Origin: Cytobacillus luteolus
Lineage (GTDB): Bacteria; Bacillota; Bacilli; Bacillales; Bacillaceae_L
Direction of reading: 5' to 3'
Assembly: GCF_017873715.1 (NCBI RefSeq)
Contig: NZ_JAGGKM010000007.1
Span: 1 to 64,000, forward strand
DNA: 64,000 nucleotides
Shown: piece by piece, positions 23,090 to 31,921 of the stretch
How the letters are laid out: each line of letters begins with the position of its first letter
Position numbering within the stretch: position 1 is the stretch's first letter
Position numbers and translations under genes: made by a program
Notes under the pieces: generated by a model
The model's input: the letters and a program-made list of their open reading frames with translations, nothing else
The model's database searches: none
Told to the model about the DNA's origin: nothing

Positions 23090-24103
23090 ATGTGGCGATC
23101 AGGATTTAAATGGATGTTTCTAATTATGGGAACAATTATCGGGGCAGGGTATGCATCGGGAAGGGAGCTTTGGGAATTTTTTGGTGATCAAAGTGGACTT
23201 GCCATCATACTATTTACTCTAGTTTTTTCTATATCATGTTATATAATTATGAAAATAAGCTATGAAAAGAAATCGGAACACTTTTCACCAGTACTACGAA
23301 TGTTAATTGGGAGAAAACTTTCCTACTTTTACGAGGTTTTAATTGTAATATATTTATTTTCCACCACTGTGGTTATGCTTGCAGGGGGAGGGGCAACACT
23401 TGAGATGTTTCATATCCCTTATTTTGGGGGAATTCTTTTATTTTCAGTTCTCTTAGTATTATTGTTTATATGGGATATTAAAGGTATGATTTCGATGAAT
23501 GCTTTTCTAATACCCTTATTGGTTGTAGGCTTGGTAGGTATCTTACTTTCTTTTTTATATATGAATGGGCAATCCTTCTCCTTTAACATTAAGGAACAGA
23601 ATAATTGGCCTACAGCTTTTACTTTTTCAGCATTAAATATCTTACCTTTAGTGGCTGTAATATCTGCAATAGGAAAAGAAGTGAAAAGTAACGGAGAAGC
23701 ATTAATAGCTAGTGTAGGAAGTGGTTTAGTATTAGGCACAATCTCAATTATTTATAATGAGTCATTAATTCAGATAGCAAATAAAATTGTTCTATATGAG
23801 ATTCCATTGTTTGCTATTATTGAGAATTATCCGTATATAATCATTATGTTTATGTCCTTTATTCTGTGGGCAGCAATTTACACAACAGCTGCTTCTGGAC
23901 TGTTTGGACTTTCTTCGAGATTTAGAGAAAAGATTCACTTACCTTTATGGCTTATTGCTGCTATTATTCTTGTAGCGATGATACCTTTTACAAAATTTGG
24001 TTTTGCAAAGCTAGTATCCATACTTTATCCGCTATATGGGATTGCAAATTTATACCTATTGGGTGCTATTTTATTGTATCCTATTACAAACCGCTATAAA
24101 TAG
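23090..24103 (+). CDS. YkvI-family membrane transporter-like protein
   Basis: A 337-aa protein with about ten hydrophobic helices. The N-terminal motif IIGAGYASGRELWEFFGD is characteristic of the YkvI family, which shares the LeuT/APC-type fold. The substrate is unknown. The start is ATG after GGGAGGCG. It is divergent from yyaC. Confidence 0.85.
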   Translation: MWRSGFKWMFLIMGTIIGAGYASGRELWEFFGDQSGLAIILFTLVFSISCYIIMKISYEKKSEHFSPVLRMLIGRKLSYFYEVLIVIYLFSTTVVMLAGGGATLEMFHIPYFGGILLFSVLLVLLFIWDIKGMISMNAFLIPLLVVGLVGILLSFLYMNGQSFSFNIKEQNNWPTAFTFSALNILPLVAVISAIGKEVKSNGEALIASVGSGLVLGTISIIYNESLIQIANKIVLYEIPLFAIIENYPYIIIMFMSFILWAAIYTTAASGLFGLSSRFREKIHLPLWLIAAIILVAMIPFTKFGFAKLVSILYPLYGIANLYLLGAILLYPITNRYK

Positions 24104-24148
24104 AATAGAATACCTGATAAACTATTTTTAATGTGAGGAAGATTATTA

Positions 24149-25033
24149 TTGAATTGGCTTAACAGACTTTATGAAAAAGTTATGACTGAATTAACGAACG
24201 AAGAAATGTGGATGAGCATTGGGATGGGAATTCTAAAAATAATCCTTATTCTCATCATTGCAGGAATTGTCATTCGAATAGGACGATTAGCTATCCAGAA
24301 TATTTTTAGAGTTAGAAACAGTAGTCCTCTAAGGGTATCTGAGAGGCGAACCGCTACACTGATTAAACTGTTAGAAAATGTACTCCGCTATGTAGTCTAT
24401 TTTGTTGTTATCGTGATGATCCTTGAATCTCTAAGTATTGAGATACGTGCTTTATTAGCAGGTGCTGGAATCGTTGGCCTAGCAATAGGTTTTGGAGCAC
24501 AAAATTTAGTTAGAGACATCATAACCGGCTTTTTTATCATTTTTGAAGATCAATTTTCAGTTGGTGATTTTATAAGGACAGGAACCTTTGAAGGAACAGT
24601 TGAAGAAATAGGATTAAGAACAACTAAGATAAAGTCCTTTACTGGAGAAGTTCATATATTACCAAATGGAAGTATTATAGAGGTAACCAATTTTTCTATA
24701 AATAATAGTGTTGCTGTAGTAGATATTAGTATTTCCTATGAAGGAGATATCCCTAAAACTGAAAAAATTCTAGAAGAACTATTACAAGAGTTGCCTGATA
24801 AATATGAAGATATGATAAAAACACCTGAGGTATTAGGTGTTCAGATGCTGGGTGCTTCTGAAGTGGTTTTACGTATTGTATCAGAGGTCTTACCAATGCG
24901 TCATTTTTATATATCAAGAATTTTACGTAAAGAAGTTAAACTTAGATTAGATCAACATGGTATTGAAATTCCATATCCACGCATGGTCATGTATACTAGA
25001 GATGAAGGAAATACAGAAAAGCAAAACGGTTAG
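24149..25033 (+). CDS. MscS family mechanosensitive ion channel
   Basis: A 294-aa protein with three N-terminal hydrophobic helices. The third, pore-lining one contains ALLAGAGIVGLAIGFGAQNLVRDIITGFFI, followed by the beta domain VGDFIRTGTFEGTVEEIGLRTT and a C-terminal alpha/beta cage domain. It opens under membrane tension to release solutes. The start is TTG with GAGGAAG upstream. Confidence 0.94.
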   Translation: MNWLNRLYEKVMTELTNEEMWMSIGMGILKIILILIIAGIVIRIGRLAIQNIFRVRNSSPLRVSERRTATLIKLLENVLRYVVYFVVIVMILESLSIEIRALLAGAGIVGLAIGFGAQNLVRDIITGFFIIFEDQFSVGDFIRTGTFEGTVEEIGLRTTKIKSFTGEVHILPNGSIIEVTNFSINNSVAVVDISISYEGDIPKTEKILEELLQELPDKYEDMIKTPEVLGVQMLGASEVVLRIVSEVLPMRHFYISRILRKEVKLRLDQHGIEIPYPRMVMYTRDEGNTEKQNG

Positions 25034-25132
25034 GATTTACACCTCCATTTCATAGTAGAAAGAACACTGTGAAAATAGACTTACTCCATTTTAAATTCAA
25101 TATTGAGGTAAAGGGTAAGAAGGTGATGATAT

Positions 25133-25330
25133 ATGGTAGATAAAGATTTTGCAATGAATGATATTGTTGAAATGAAAAAGCAGCATCCTTGTGGAACCAA
25201 CCGCTGGAAGATTATCCGTATGGGGATGGATATTCGTATAAAATGTGAGGGATGTTCTCACAGTGTGTTAATTCCTAGGAAAGAGTTCTCGAGAAAAGTG
25301 AAGAAAATTTTAGTGAAGCACGAAGAATAA
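25133..25330 (+). CDS. yyzM: DUF951 family protein (YyzM)
   Basis: A 65-aa protein (FAMNDIVEMKKQHPCGTNRW, then RIKCEGCSHSVLIPRKEF) of the DUF951 family, with cysteines suited to metal binding. It normally neighbours mscS and ychF in Bacillaceae. The function is unknown. Confidence 0.88.
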   Translation: MVDKDFAMNDIVEMKKQHPCGTNRWKIIRMGMDIRIKCEGCSHSVLIPRKEFSRKVKKILVKHEE

Positions 25331-25408
25331 GAGAGAGGTCTAGCTAGAAGGTAGCTAGGCCTTTTGAAAATATATAAATAGATATTGTGGGGTAGAGGAG
25401 AAAATAAC

Positions 25409-27406
25409 ATGGTGAGTAAAGTAATTAGTTCCTGTTCCTTAAACTGTTGGGATAACTGTGGTTTTGAAGTTACTGTAGAAAATGGAAGAGTTGTAAAAGT
25501 TGATGGAGATAAAAATCACCCAATCACAAAAGGTAAAATATGTGGACGAGGAAGAATGCTTGAAACAAGAACAAACTCGGAAGAACGTTTATTATATCCA
25601 CTAAAAAAGGAAAATGGGTTATTTAAAGAAATTTCATGGGAACAAGCATTCCAAGAAATTGCTGAAAAAATGAAAGGTATCAAGTTAGAATTTGGTCCTT
25701 TAGCGGTCCTTCATAGTCATGATTATTCAAATGGGGGTCTATTAAAAAGTTTAGATCAACGATTTTTTAATTGCTATGGTGGTGTAACAGAGCTTACAGG
25801 TAGTATTTGTTGGGGAGCAGGAATTGAGGCGCAGAGATGGGACTTTGGAAATTCATGGAGTCATGCACCAGAAGATATTTTCAACAGTAAACATGTAGTC
25901 ATTTGGGGACGTAATGTTGTTAGAACTAACATGCACCTTTATCAGTACCTACTTGAAGTTAAGAAAAAAGGTACAAAAATTATTGTAATTGATCCAATAT
26001 CAAATGCAACTGCAAAAATGGCAGATCACTATGTTCAGATAAAGCCTGGTATGGATGGAATATTAGCTTTAGGTATTATTAAAGAATTGGTAAGGTTGAA
26101 CCTTGAAGATAAAGAATTTATTAATGGTTATACCATCGGATTCTCTGATTTATTAGAATTAGTGAATAGTATTACATTTGACGAAATAGTTGAACGTACA
26201 AATGTTTCACGTGAAACAATTTCCTTATTAGCGAAATCATTTGCAGATAGACCAACTGCAACATTTTTGGGATTAGGAATGCAAAGGTATACAAACGGAG
26301 GAAATACAATCCGTTTAATCAATGCTTTAGTTGCTGTGAGTGGTAACATTGGAATTAGTGGAGGGGGATCAAACTATGGTAACCTCCAAGTTGGTCAAAG
26401 TTTTGATTATGGCGCCCTTACACTACCACAGAAAAAAGAGGAAACAAGAACTTTTACGATGATGCAACAGGCTAAGGGGATTTTAGAAGCAGTAGATCCA
26501 AAGATTAAAATGATTATTGTTACATGTGGAAATCCATTGACACAAGTGCCTGATACAAATTTAGTTAAAAAAGCCTTTGAGTCTGTAGATACCTTAGTTG
26601 TAATCGACCAGTTCATGACAGATACTGCAGTCTTAGCAGATTATGTATTACCAACGACAACAGTTTTCGAAGAGGAAGATATCTATTTTTCTTCTATGTA
26701 CCATCATTACGCTAATTATGGCCCTAAGCTTGTCGATCCTCCTGGTGAAGCAAAATCTGATCTATGGATTTGGACTAGGTTAGCAGAATTACTTGGATTT
26801 GGAGAAGACTTTCATTACTCAAGAAGGGAATTTCTTCAATTAGGCCTAGGTTATTTAGAGGAAAAAGGGATTACTTTAGAGCAGTTTTTAGAAAATAATC
26901 ATGTGGAATTACCTGTTGATCACGTTCCTTGGAGTGACTATAGATTTACTACCCCAAGCGGTAAGTTCGAGTTTACCTCGGCAACGGCTTTTGAAAAAGG
27001 GTACAACGGTAAACTGTCACTTTTATTTCCTGAGGAATCAACCAATAATGAACTGCTAGAGAAATATCCTTATACTTTGTTGACAATACATCCAATGCGC
27101 TCAAATCATTCTCAGCATTATCACCTTATTGAAAGCATGCAACAAATCAAAGTAGATATATCAATAGATATTGCTAGAGAAAATGGCTTAAGTGAAAATG
27201 ATTCGGTAAGAGTTTATAACGATAGAGGAGAGGTTAAGGGAATCGTTAAAATCCTCGAAAATGCTCATCCAACCACGATAAATATAGATGAGGGCCAATG
27301 GAGCAAGTATGGGGGAAGTGTTAACCTTCTAACTCCTGATAGAGTTTCGGATAATGGGTTAGGAAGTACACTATACGATTGCTTAGTAAACATTGAAAAG
27401 ATCTAA
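25409..27406 (+). CDS. yyaE: Molybdopterin-dependent oxidoreductase YyaE
   Basis: A 665-aa protein of the molybdopterin oxidoreductase superfamily. The N-terminal [4Fe-4S] motif is CSLNCWDNC...ICGRG (residues about 8-46). Catalytic and cofactor-binding domains follow, with a C-terminal molydopterin-dinucleotide-binding domain near 570-665. The physiological substrate is unknown. The frame extends upstream to 25385, but ATG 25409 has AGAGGAGAAA in place. A parS lies inside the gene. Confidence 0.92.
   Translation: MVSKVISSCSLNCWDNCGFEVTVENGRVVKVDGDKNHPITKGKICGRGRMLETRTNSEERLLYPLKKENGLFKEISWEQAFQEIAEKMKGIKLEFGPLAVLHSHDYSNGGLLKSLDQRFFNCYGGVTELTGSICWGAGIEAQRWDFGNSWSHAPEDIFNSKHVVIWGRNVVRTNMHLYQYLLEVKKKGTKIIVIDPISNATAKMADHYVQIKPGMDGILALGIIKELVRLNLEDKEFINGYTIGFSDLLELVNSITFDEIVERTNVSRETISLLAKSFADRPTATFLGLGMQRYTNGGNTIRLINALVAVSGNIGISGGGSNYGNLQVGQSFDYGALTLPQKKEETRTFTMMQQAKGILEAVDPKIKMIIVTCGNPLTQVPDTNLVKKAFESVDTLVVIDQFMTDTAVLADYVLPTTTVFEEEDIYFSSMYHHYANYGPKLVDPPGEAKSDLWIWTRLAELLGFGEDFHYSRREFLQLGLGYLEEKGITLEQFLENNHVELPVDHVPWSDYRFTTPSGKFEFTSATAFEKGYNGKLSLLFPEESTNNELLEKYPYTLLTIHPMRSNHSQHYHLIESMQQIKVDISIDIARENGLSENDSVRVYNDRGEVKGIVKILENAHPTTINIDEGQWSKYGGSVNLLTPDRVSDNGLGSTLYDCLVNIEKI
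26203..26218. promoter_or_regulatory. parS site 4, within yyaE
   Basis: A perfect TGTTTCACGTGAAACA palindrome inside the oxidoreductase coding sequence. Confidence 0.97.
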
Positions 27407-27470
27407 ACACTATGCCGTTCCTTAACTGGGGCGGTTCTTTTAATACATTTTAAAAAACAATCTGAAGCTA

Positions 27471-27657
27471 GTCCGTTTCTTTCCGCTGCAAGCACTTGCT
27501 TTCCGCGGGGAATCATGAAAAAGCCCAACTGCCGGCTTTTTCAAGGGCGGATTCCCATCGGGGAGGAAGTCGAGCCTCCTCGACGTACCATCTGCGGGGT
27601 CTCGACCTTTCCTCTAATCCCGCAGGAGTCAAGTGCCTTCCGCTTCAATCCACTCTA
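27471..27657. repeat. Bacillaceae GC-rich intergenic repeat, copy 2 (187 bp)
   Basis: It starts GTCCGTTTCTTTCCGCTGCA, has a central hairpin GAAAAAGCC...GGCTTTTTC, then GGGGAGGAAGTCGAGCC and ends CAAGTGCCTTCCGCTTCAAT. About 90% of positions agree with the copy at 30564. It is far more GC-rich than the surroundings. Repeats of this type are common between genes in Bacillaceae. A short frame across it is not coding. Confidence 0.92.
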
Positions 27658-27736
27658 GGACAAAAAATTATTATCACTTAAAATGTTTTTATATTATTAT
27701 TCAACTATATAATTAGCTACTCTTATACAGAGTGCT

Positions 27737-27862
27737 GTTATTCGCTAACATCCACGAAGACTCCTGCGGGAGAAGCGCGTCAATGTGAGACCCCACAGGA
27801 GCGGAGCGACGAGGAGGCTCACGGACCGCCCGCGGAAAGCGAAGTGGATGTTAGCGAATAAC
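27737..27862. repeat. GC-rich palindromic repeat with perfect 19-bp ends
   Basis: The terminal inverted repeats GTTATTCGCTAACATCCAC (27737-27755) and GTGGATGTTAGCGAATAAC (27844-27862) enclose a GC-rich core with GACTCCTGCGGGAG and GGAGCGGAGCGACGAGGAG. It is related to the other GC-rich repeats in this gap but is a distinct subtype. With copy 2 it fills the 615-bp space between yyaE and ychF. Confidence 0.9.
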
Positions 27863-28021
27863 TCCTATGACAGCCTACTACCCCATTTACAAGGTAACGT
27901 TATAAAACAAACAGAATTAACTTGTCTTTTTTATTTGATATATCTATAATTGTGAAAGGTTATGGTTTACGGAAAATGGCTCTTATAAAGAAGCCATGTA
28001 ATAAAAGAGGAGTGAAAAACG

Positions 28022-29122
28022 ATGGCTTTAACAGCTGGTATTGTAGGTCTTCCAAACGTAGGGAAATCTACTCTATTTAATGCAATTACACAAGCAGGTG
28101 CTGAATCTGCAAACTATCCGTTTTGTACAATTGACCCGAATGTAGGGATTGTTGAGGTTCCTGATCACCGTTTAAATAAATTAACTGAGTTAATAAAGCC
28201 TAAGAAAACTGTTCCGACTGCGTTTGAATTTACTGATATTGCAGGGATTGTAAAAGGAGCAAGCAAAGGTGAAGGTTTAGGAAATAAGTTCTTGTCTCAC
28301 ATTCGCCAAGTAGATGCGATTTGTCATGTTGTTCGCTGCTTTGCAGATGATAACATCACGCACGTTTCTGGTAAAGTAGATCCGATTGATGATATTGAAG
28401 TAATTAATCTTGAACTAATTTTGGCTGATTTAGAATCTGTTGAAAAACGAATGGATCGTGTTGGAAAGTTAGCTAAACAAAAAGATAAAGATGCAGTATT
28501 TGAGCATGAGGCATTAGTTAAATTAAAGGAAGCTTTTGAAAACAATCTTCCAGCTCGTACTGTTGAGTTTACAGATGAGCAAATGAAATTTGTGAAACAC
28601 CTTCATCTGTTAACAATCAAGCCTGTACTTTATGTTGCAAACGTTAGTGAAGATGAAGTAGCAGACCCATCTAATAATGAATATGTGAAAATGGTCCGAG
28701 GATTTGCTGAAAAAGACAATGCTGAAGTAATTGTTATTTGTGCAAAGATCGAATCTGAAATTGCTGAATTAGATGGAGAAGAAAAAGCAATGTTCCTTGA
28801 AGAGATTGGTATTGAGGAGTCTGGCTTAGATCAGTTAATCAGGGCGTCATATAGCTTATTAGGACTAGCAACTTACTTCACAGCGGGTGAACAAGAGGTT
28901 CGTGCTTGGACTTTTAGAAGAGGGATGAAAGCACCACAATGTGCTGGAATTATTCACACGGACTTTGAACGTGGATTTATCCGTGCTGAAACTGTTTCTT
29001 TTGAAGATTTAATTGGAAATGGTTCTATGACAGCTGCTCGAGAAGCAGGTAGAGTACGTCTAGAAGGAAAAGAATATATTGTACAAGATGGAGATGTTAT
29101 TCACTTCCGTTTTAATGTTTAA
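28022..29122 (+). CDS. ychF: Redox-regulated ATPase/GTPase YchF
   Basis: A 366-aa Obg-family nucleotidase (Ola1/YchF). Walker A is GLPNVGKST at 8-16, the G3-like DIAGIVKGAS follows, and a C-terminal TGS domain starts with FTAGEQEVRAWTF. It binds ribosomes and prefers ATP in other bacteria. GAGGAGTGA precedes the ATG. It corresponds to B. subtilis yyaF. Confidence 0.97.
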   Translation: MALTAGIVGLPNVGKSTLFNAITQAGAESANYPFCTIDPNVGIVEVPDHRLNKLTELIKPKKTVPTAFEFTDIAGIVKGASKGEGLGNKFLSHIRQVDAICHVVRCFADDNITHVSGKVDPIDDIEVINLELILADLESVEKRMDRVGKLAKQKDKDAVFEHEALVKLKEAFENNLPARTVEFTDEQMKFVKHLHLLTIKPVLYVANVSEDEVADPSNNEYVKMVRGFAEKDNAEVIVICAKIESEIAELDGEEKAMFLEEIGIEESGLDQLIRASYSLLGLATYFTAGEQEVRAWTFRRGMKAPQCAGIIHTDFERGFIRAETVSFEDLIGNGSMTAAREAGRVRLEGKEYIVQDGDVIHFRFNV

Positions 29123-29135
29123 TTTATCAATTTAT

Positions 29136-29168
29136 CCCTTAGCTTAAAGAACAAGCTAAGGGATTTTG
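29136..29168 (+). terminator. Terminator after ychF
   Basis: A 10-bp hairpin CCCTTAGCTT / AAGCTAAGGG followed by ATTTTGTATATTTTTT. Confidence 0.88.
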
Positions 29169-29289
29169 TATATTTTTTTAATCAACAGACTTGCAAAACT
29201 ACTCTTTTTCATAATTTGGAAGTAAACTGTATTGCAACGAATATTCCAATGTGGTATAATCTGTTTCTGTGAGTAATTGAAAAGATTGC

Positions 29290-29323
29290 TCCTTGCCCAT
29301 ATAGGGCCGTTAGTCCAAAAGGA
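29290..29323 (+). promoter_or_regulatory. S6:S18-binding RNA leader motif upstream of rpsF
   Basis: Just before the rpsF ribosome binding site the RNA can fold with stem TCCTT/AAGGA (29290-29294 with 29319-29323) and stem GCCC/GGGC (29295-29298 with 29304-29307). The bulge between them contains the CCG-type sequence GGGCCGTTAG. This matches the published S6:S18 complex-binding leader that lets the S6-S18 pair repress its own operon. The lower stem overlaps the Shine-Dalgarno. Confidence 0.8.
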
Positions 29324-29333
29324 GGTGAACGTG

Positions 29334-29621
29334 ATGAGAAAGTACGAAGTAATGTATATCATCCGTCCAAACATTGAAGATGAAGCTAAAAAAGCTTTAG
29401 TTGAGCGTTTTAATGGCGTTTTAACTGACAATGGTGCGGAGATTGCTAATGTTAAAGAATGGGGTAAACGTCGTCTTGCTTATGAAATCAATGATTTCCG
29501 CGATGGTTATTACATGATTCTTAGCGTTATGTCTAATTCTGAAGCAGTTAAAGAGTTCGATCGTTTAGCTAAAATCAGTGAAGACATTATCCGTCACATT
29601 GTAATTAGAGAAGAAGAGTAA
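29334..29621 (+). CDS. rpsF: 30S ribosomal protein S6
   Basis: A 95-aa S6 that starts [17 protein letters not shown] and ends HIVIREEE. The ATG at 29334 follows AGGAGGTG; the frame is open upstream to 29277 but that part is the leader motif. It is first in the rpsF-ssbA-rpsR operon. Confidence 0.98.
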   Translation: MRKYEVMYIIRPNIEDEAKKALVERFNGVLTDNGAEIANVKEWGKRRLAYEINDFRDGYYMILSVMSNSEAVKEFDRLAKISEDIIRHIVIREEE

Positions 29622-29668
29622 ACTTTAAGAACACGATGTTCTTTTTAATAATGTAAGGAGTGGTTCTG

Positions 29669-30193
29669 ATGATGAATCGCGTAATTCTCGTTGGTAGACT
29701 TACGAAGGATCCTGAATTAAGGTATACCCCAAGTGGAGTTGCTATAGCAACCTTTACTTTAGCTGTTAACAGAACATTTACGAACCAACAAGGTGATCGT
29801 GAAGCAGACTTCATTAATTGCGTTGTATGGCGTAAACCTGCTGAAAACGTTGCTAACTTCTTGAAAAAAGGTAGTTTAGCTGGAGTTGACGGTAAATTAC
29901 AAACACGTAATTATGAAGGTCAAGATGGTAAACGTGTATATGTTACTGAAGTTGTTGCGGAATCTGTCCAATTTTTAGAGCCTAGAAATAGTGCCGGTGG
30001 AAGTGGCTTTGAGCAACAACGCAGCGGTGGATCAGGTTATGGTGGATCTCCTCAAGGGCAAGGTAACCAGTTCGGACAACAAAATCAAAATCAGAATCAA
30101 CGTAGCAACCAAGGATATACTCGAGTGGATGATGATCCATTTGCAAATGATGGACAACCAATTGACATTTCAGATGATGACTTGCCGTTTTAA
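29669..30193 (+). CDS. ssbA: Single-stranded DNA-binding protein SsbA
   Basis: A 174-aa protein with an OB fold ([20 protein letters not shown] to about 105), a Gly/Gln/Asn-rich linker and the acidic tip [11 protein letters not shown] that recruits replication and repair partners. The start is ATG 29669 (AAGGAG upstream); an ATG one codon later is possible. It sits between rpsF and rpsR as in all Bacilli. Confidence 0.97.
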   Translation: MMNRVILVGRLTKDPELRYTPSGVAIATFTLAVNRTFTNQQGDREADFINCVVWRKPAENVANFLKKGSLAGVDGKLQTRNYEGQDGKRVYVTEVVAESVQFLEPRNSAGGSGFEQQRSGGSGYGGSPQGQGNQFGQQNQNQNQRSNQGYTRVDDDPFANDGQPIDISDDDLPF

Positions 30194-30240
30194 AGTCAGC
30201 GTATATCTATAAAAATCTTTAGGAAAAGGAGGCGTATCAT

Positions 30241-30483
30241 ATGGCAGGAGGACGCAGAGGTGGACGTGGAGCTAAACGTCGTAAAGTTTGTTTCTTTACA
30301 GCTCACGGAATCACTAAAATCGACTACAAAGATCTTGACGTGTTAAAACGTTTTATTTCTGAACGTGGTAAAATTTTACCTCGTCGTGTAACAGGTACTA
30401 GCGCGAAATATCAACGTAAATTAACAGTTGCGATCAAACGTGCTCGTCAAATGGCATTATTACCATACGTTTCTGGTGAATAA
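30241..30483 (+). CDS. rpsR: 30S ribosomal protein S18
   Basis: An 80-aa S18 with [17 protein letters not shown] and the conserved C-terminal [27 protein letters not shown]. It follows AAAGGAGGCG. Its protein product pairs with S6. Confidence 0.98.
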   Translation: MAGGRRGGRGAKRRKVCFFTAHGITKIDYKDLDVLKRFISERGKILPRRVTGTSAKYQRKLTVAIKRARQMALLPYVSGE

Positions 30484-30493
30484 TCAGTAAAGT

Positions 30494-30524
30494 AAAACAG
30501 TGAGACTTTCTCACTGTTTTTTTG
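30494..30524 (+). terminator. Terminator after rpsR
   Basis: A hairpin AAAACAGTGAGA / TCTCACTGTTTT with a T-run. Confidence 0.92.
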
Positions 30525-30563
30525 TTTTATTTTGTAAGGAATGAATAGTTTAATTTGAATATA

Positions 30564-30750
30564 GACCGTTTCTTTGCGCTGCAGGTACTTGCTTTCCGCG
30601 GGGAATTATGAAAAAGCCCAACAGCCGGCTTTTTCAAGAGCGAATTCCCATCGGGGAGGAAGTCGAGCCTCTTCGACGTTCCGTCTGCGGGGTCTCGACC
30701 TTTCCTCTACTTCCCTCAGGAGTCAAGTGCCTTCCGCTCCAATCCACTCC
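30564..30750. repeat. Bacillaceae GC-rich intergenic repeat, copy 3 (187 bp)
   Basis: It has the same length and orientation as the 27471 copy: begins GACCGTTTCTTTGCGCTGCA, has the hairpin GAAAAAGCC / GGCTTTTTC, then GGGGAGGAAGTCGAGCC and ends TCAAGTGCCTTCCGCTCCAA. It occupies the 468-bp rpsR-yybS gap; the remainder shows no gene. Confidence 0.92.
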
Positions 30751-30951
30751 TAATTAAAATTTAATCTCTAAGTAAAACTTTTAGTGAAAAGAGCTTTTTA
30801 TATAGCAATTATAAACATTAATTAAGCTTATCATTGCTCATAATAAAGGATAAACTGATTACCAGACATTATAGAATCTTGAAATAGTTGAATGCTAGTT
30901 CAATTGCAGATAAAATAGAAATGATTTCTATAAAATATTTGAGGTGGAGTA

Positions 30952-31890
30952 GTGAAGAAAACAAAACAGCTAACAGAGGGAGCTATTTTAATTGCTCTAT
31001 ATAGTATTATTCTCTTGCTATTTTTATACATACCATTACTAGGCATTTTGGTTCTATTCTTATTACCATTGCCATTTATCATTTATGCAATAAGAAATGG
31101 GCTTAAAAACGCTATTATTTTCTTTATAGCTGCTTTAGTTGTTTCTTTTATAATAGGGACTCTGATGGCTTTACCTATGACATTCATGTTTGGAAGTAGT
31201 GGTATTGTACTAGGTTATTTAATTGAAAAGCAAAAAGGGCGCTATGCATTATTAGTGGGAGGAACAGTTGCTTATCTTCTAAATATTGCCGTGCTTTATA
31301 TAATAACTGTAAGCTTGTTAAATATTAATTTAATGGAAGAAACCATTACGATGACAAAAGAAACTCTCAATACGTCCAATGAGCTTCTTACATTGATTGG
31401 CCAGGAGTCCAATGAACAAGCCCTACAACAATTTGAAGAGGCAATGAAGATATTTCCCTATTTGCTTCCTAGTACGTTTTTAATGATTGCCTTTCTATTC
31501 TCCTTTTTCACACAGCTTTTTTCTATTCCTTTTTTAAAGAGATTAAAGGTGAACATTGAATCTTGGCCACCATTTAGAGAGTTAAGATTACCAAGAAGCT
31601 TGTTATGGTATTACTTAATTGTTATGCTACTTATGTTTATCGAGTTTGAAGTAGGAACATTTGGATACACAGCAGTCATTAATCTATTTTACATATTACA
31701 ATTGTTAATGATGGTGCAAGGATTTTCTTTCCTATTTTATTACTGTTTTCAAAAAGGAATTTCAAAAGCAGTTCCCATAGTTATTTTAGTCTTTTCTCTA
31801 TTTATACCTATTCTCCTTTATATTATTAGAATCTTAGGTATAATTGACTTAGGCTTTCAGATGAGAGACAAAATAGCACCAAAGAAGTAA
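30952..31890 (+). CDS. yybS: DUF2232 membrane protein YybS
   Basis: A 312-aa integral membrane protein with about eight hydrophobic segments and the DUF2232 N-terminus LTEGAILIALYSIILLL. It resembles substrate-binding S components of ECF-type importers, but the function is not established. The GTG start follows GAGGTGGAG. It is first in yybS-gdpP-rplI, the same order as in B. subtilis. Confidence 0.9.
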   Translation: MKKTKQLTEGAILIALYSIILLLFLYIPLLGILVLFLLPLPFIIYAIRNGLKNAIIFFIAALVVSFIIGTLMALPMTFMFGSSGIVLGYLIEKQKGRYALLVGGTVAYLLNIAVLYIITVSLLNINLMEETITMTKETLNTSNELLTLIGQESNEQALQQFEEAMKIFPYLLPSTFLMIAFLFSFFTQLFSIPFLKRLKVNIESWPPFRELRLPRSLLWYYLIVMLLMFIEFEVGTFGYTAVINLFYILQLLMMVQGFSFLFYYCFQKGISKAVPIVILVFSLFIPILLYIIRILGIIDLGFQMRDKIAPKK

Positions 31891-31921
31891 TGTACCAACC
31901 GAAAATGTAGGAGCTGAATTT

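Noticed and set aside
27496-27681. 61-aa frame across a GC-rich repeat
   Set aside because: It coincides with an intergenic repeat; no ribosome binding site.
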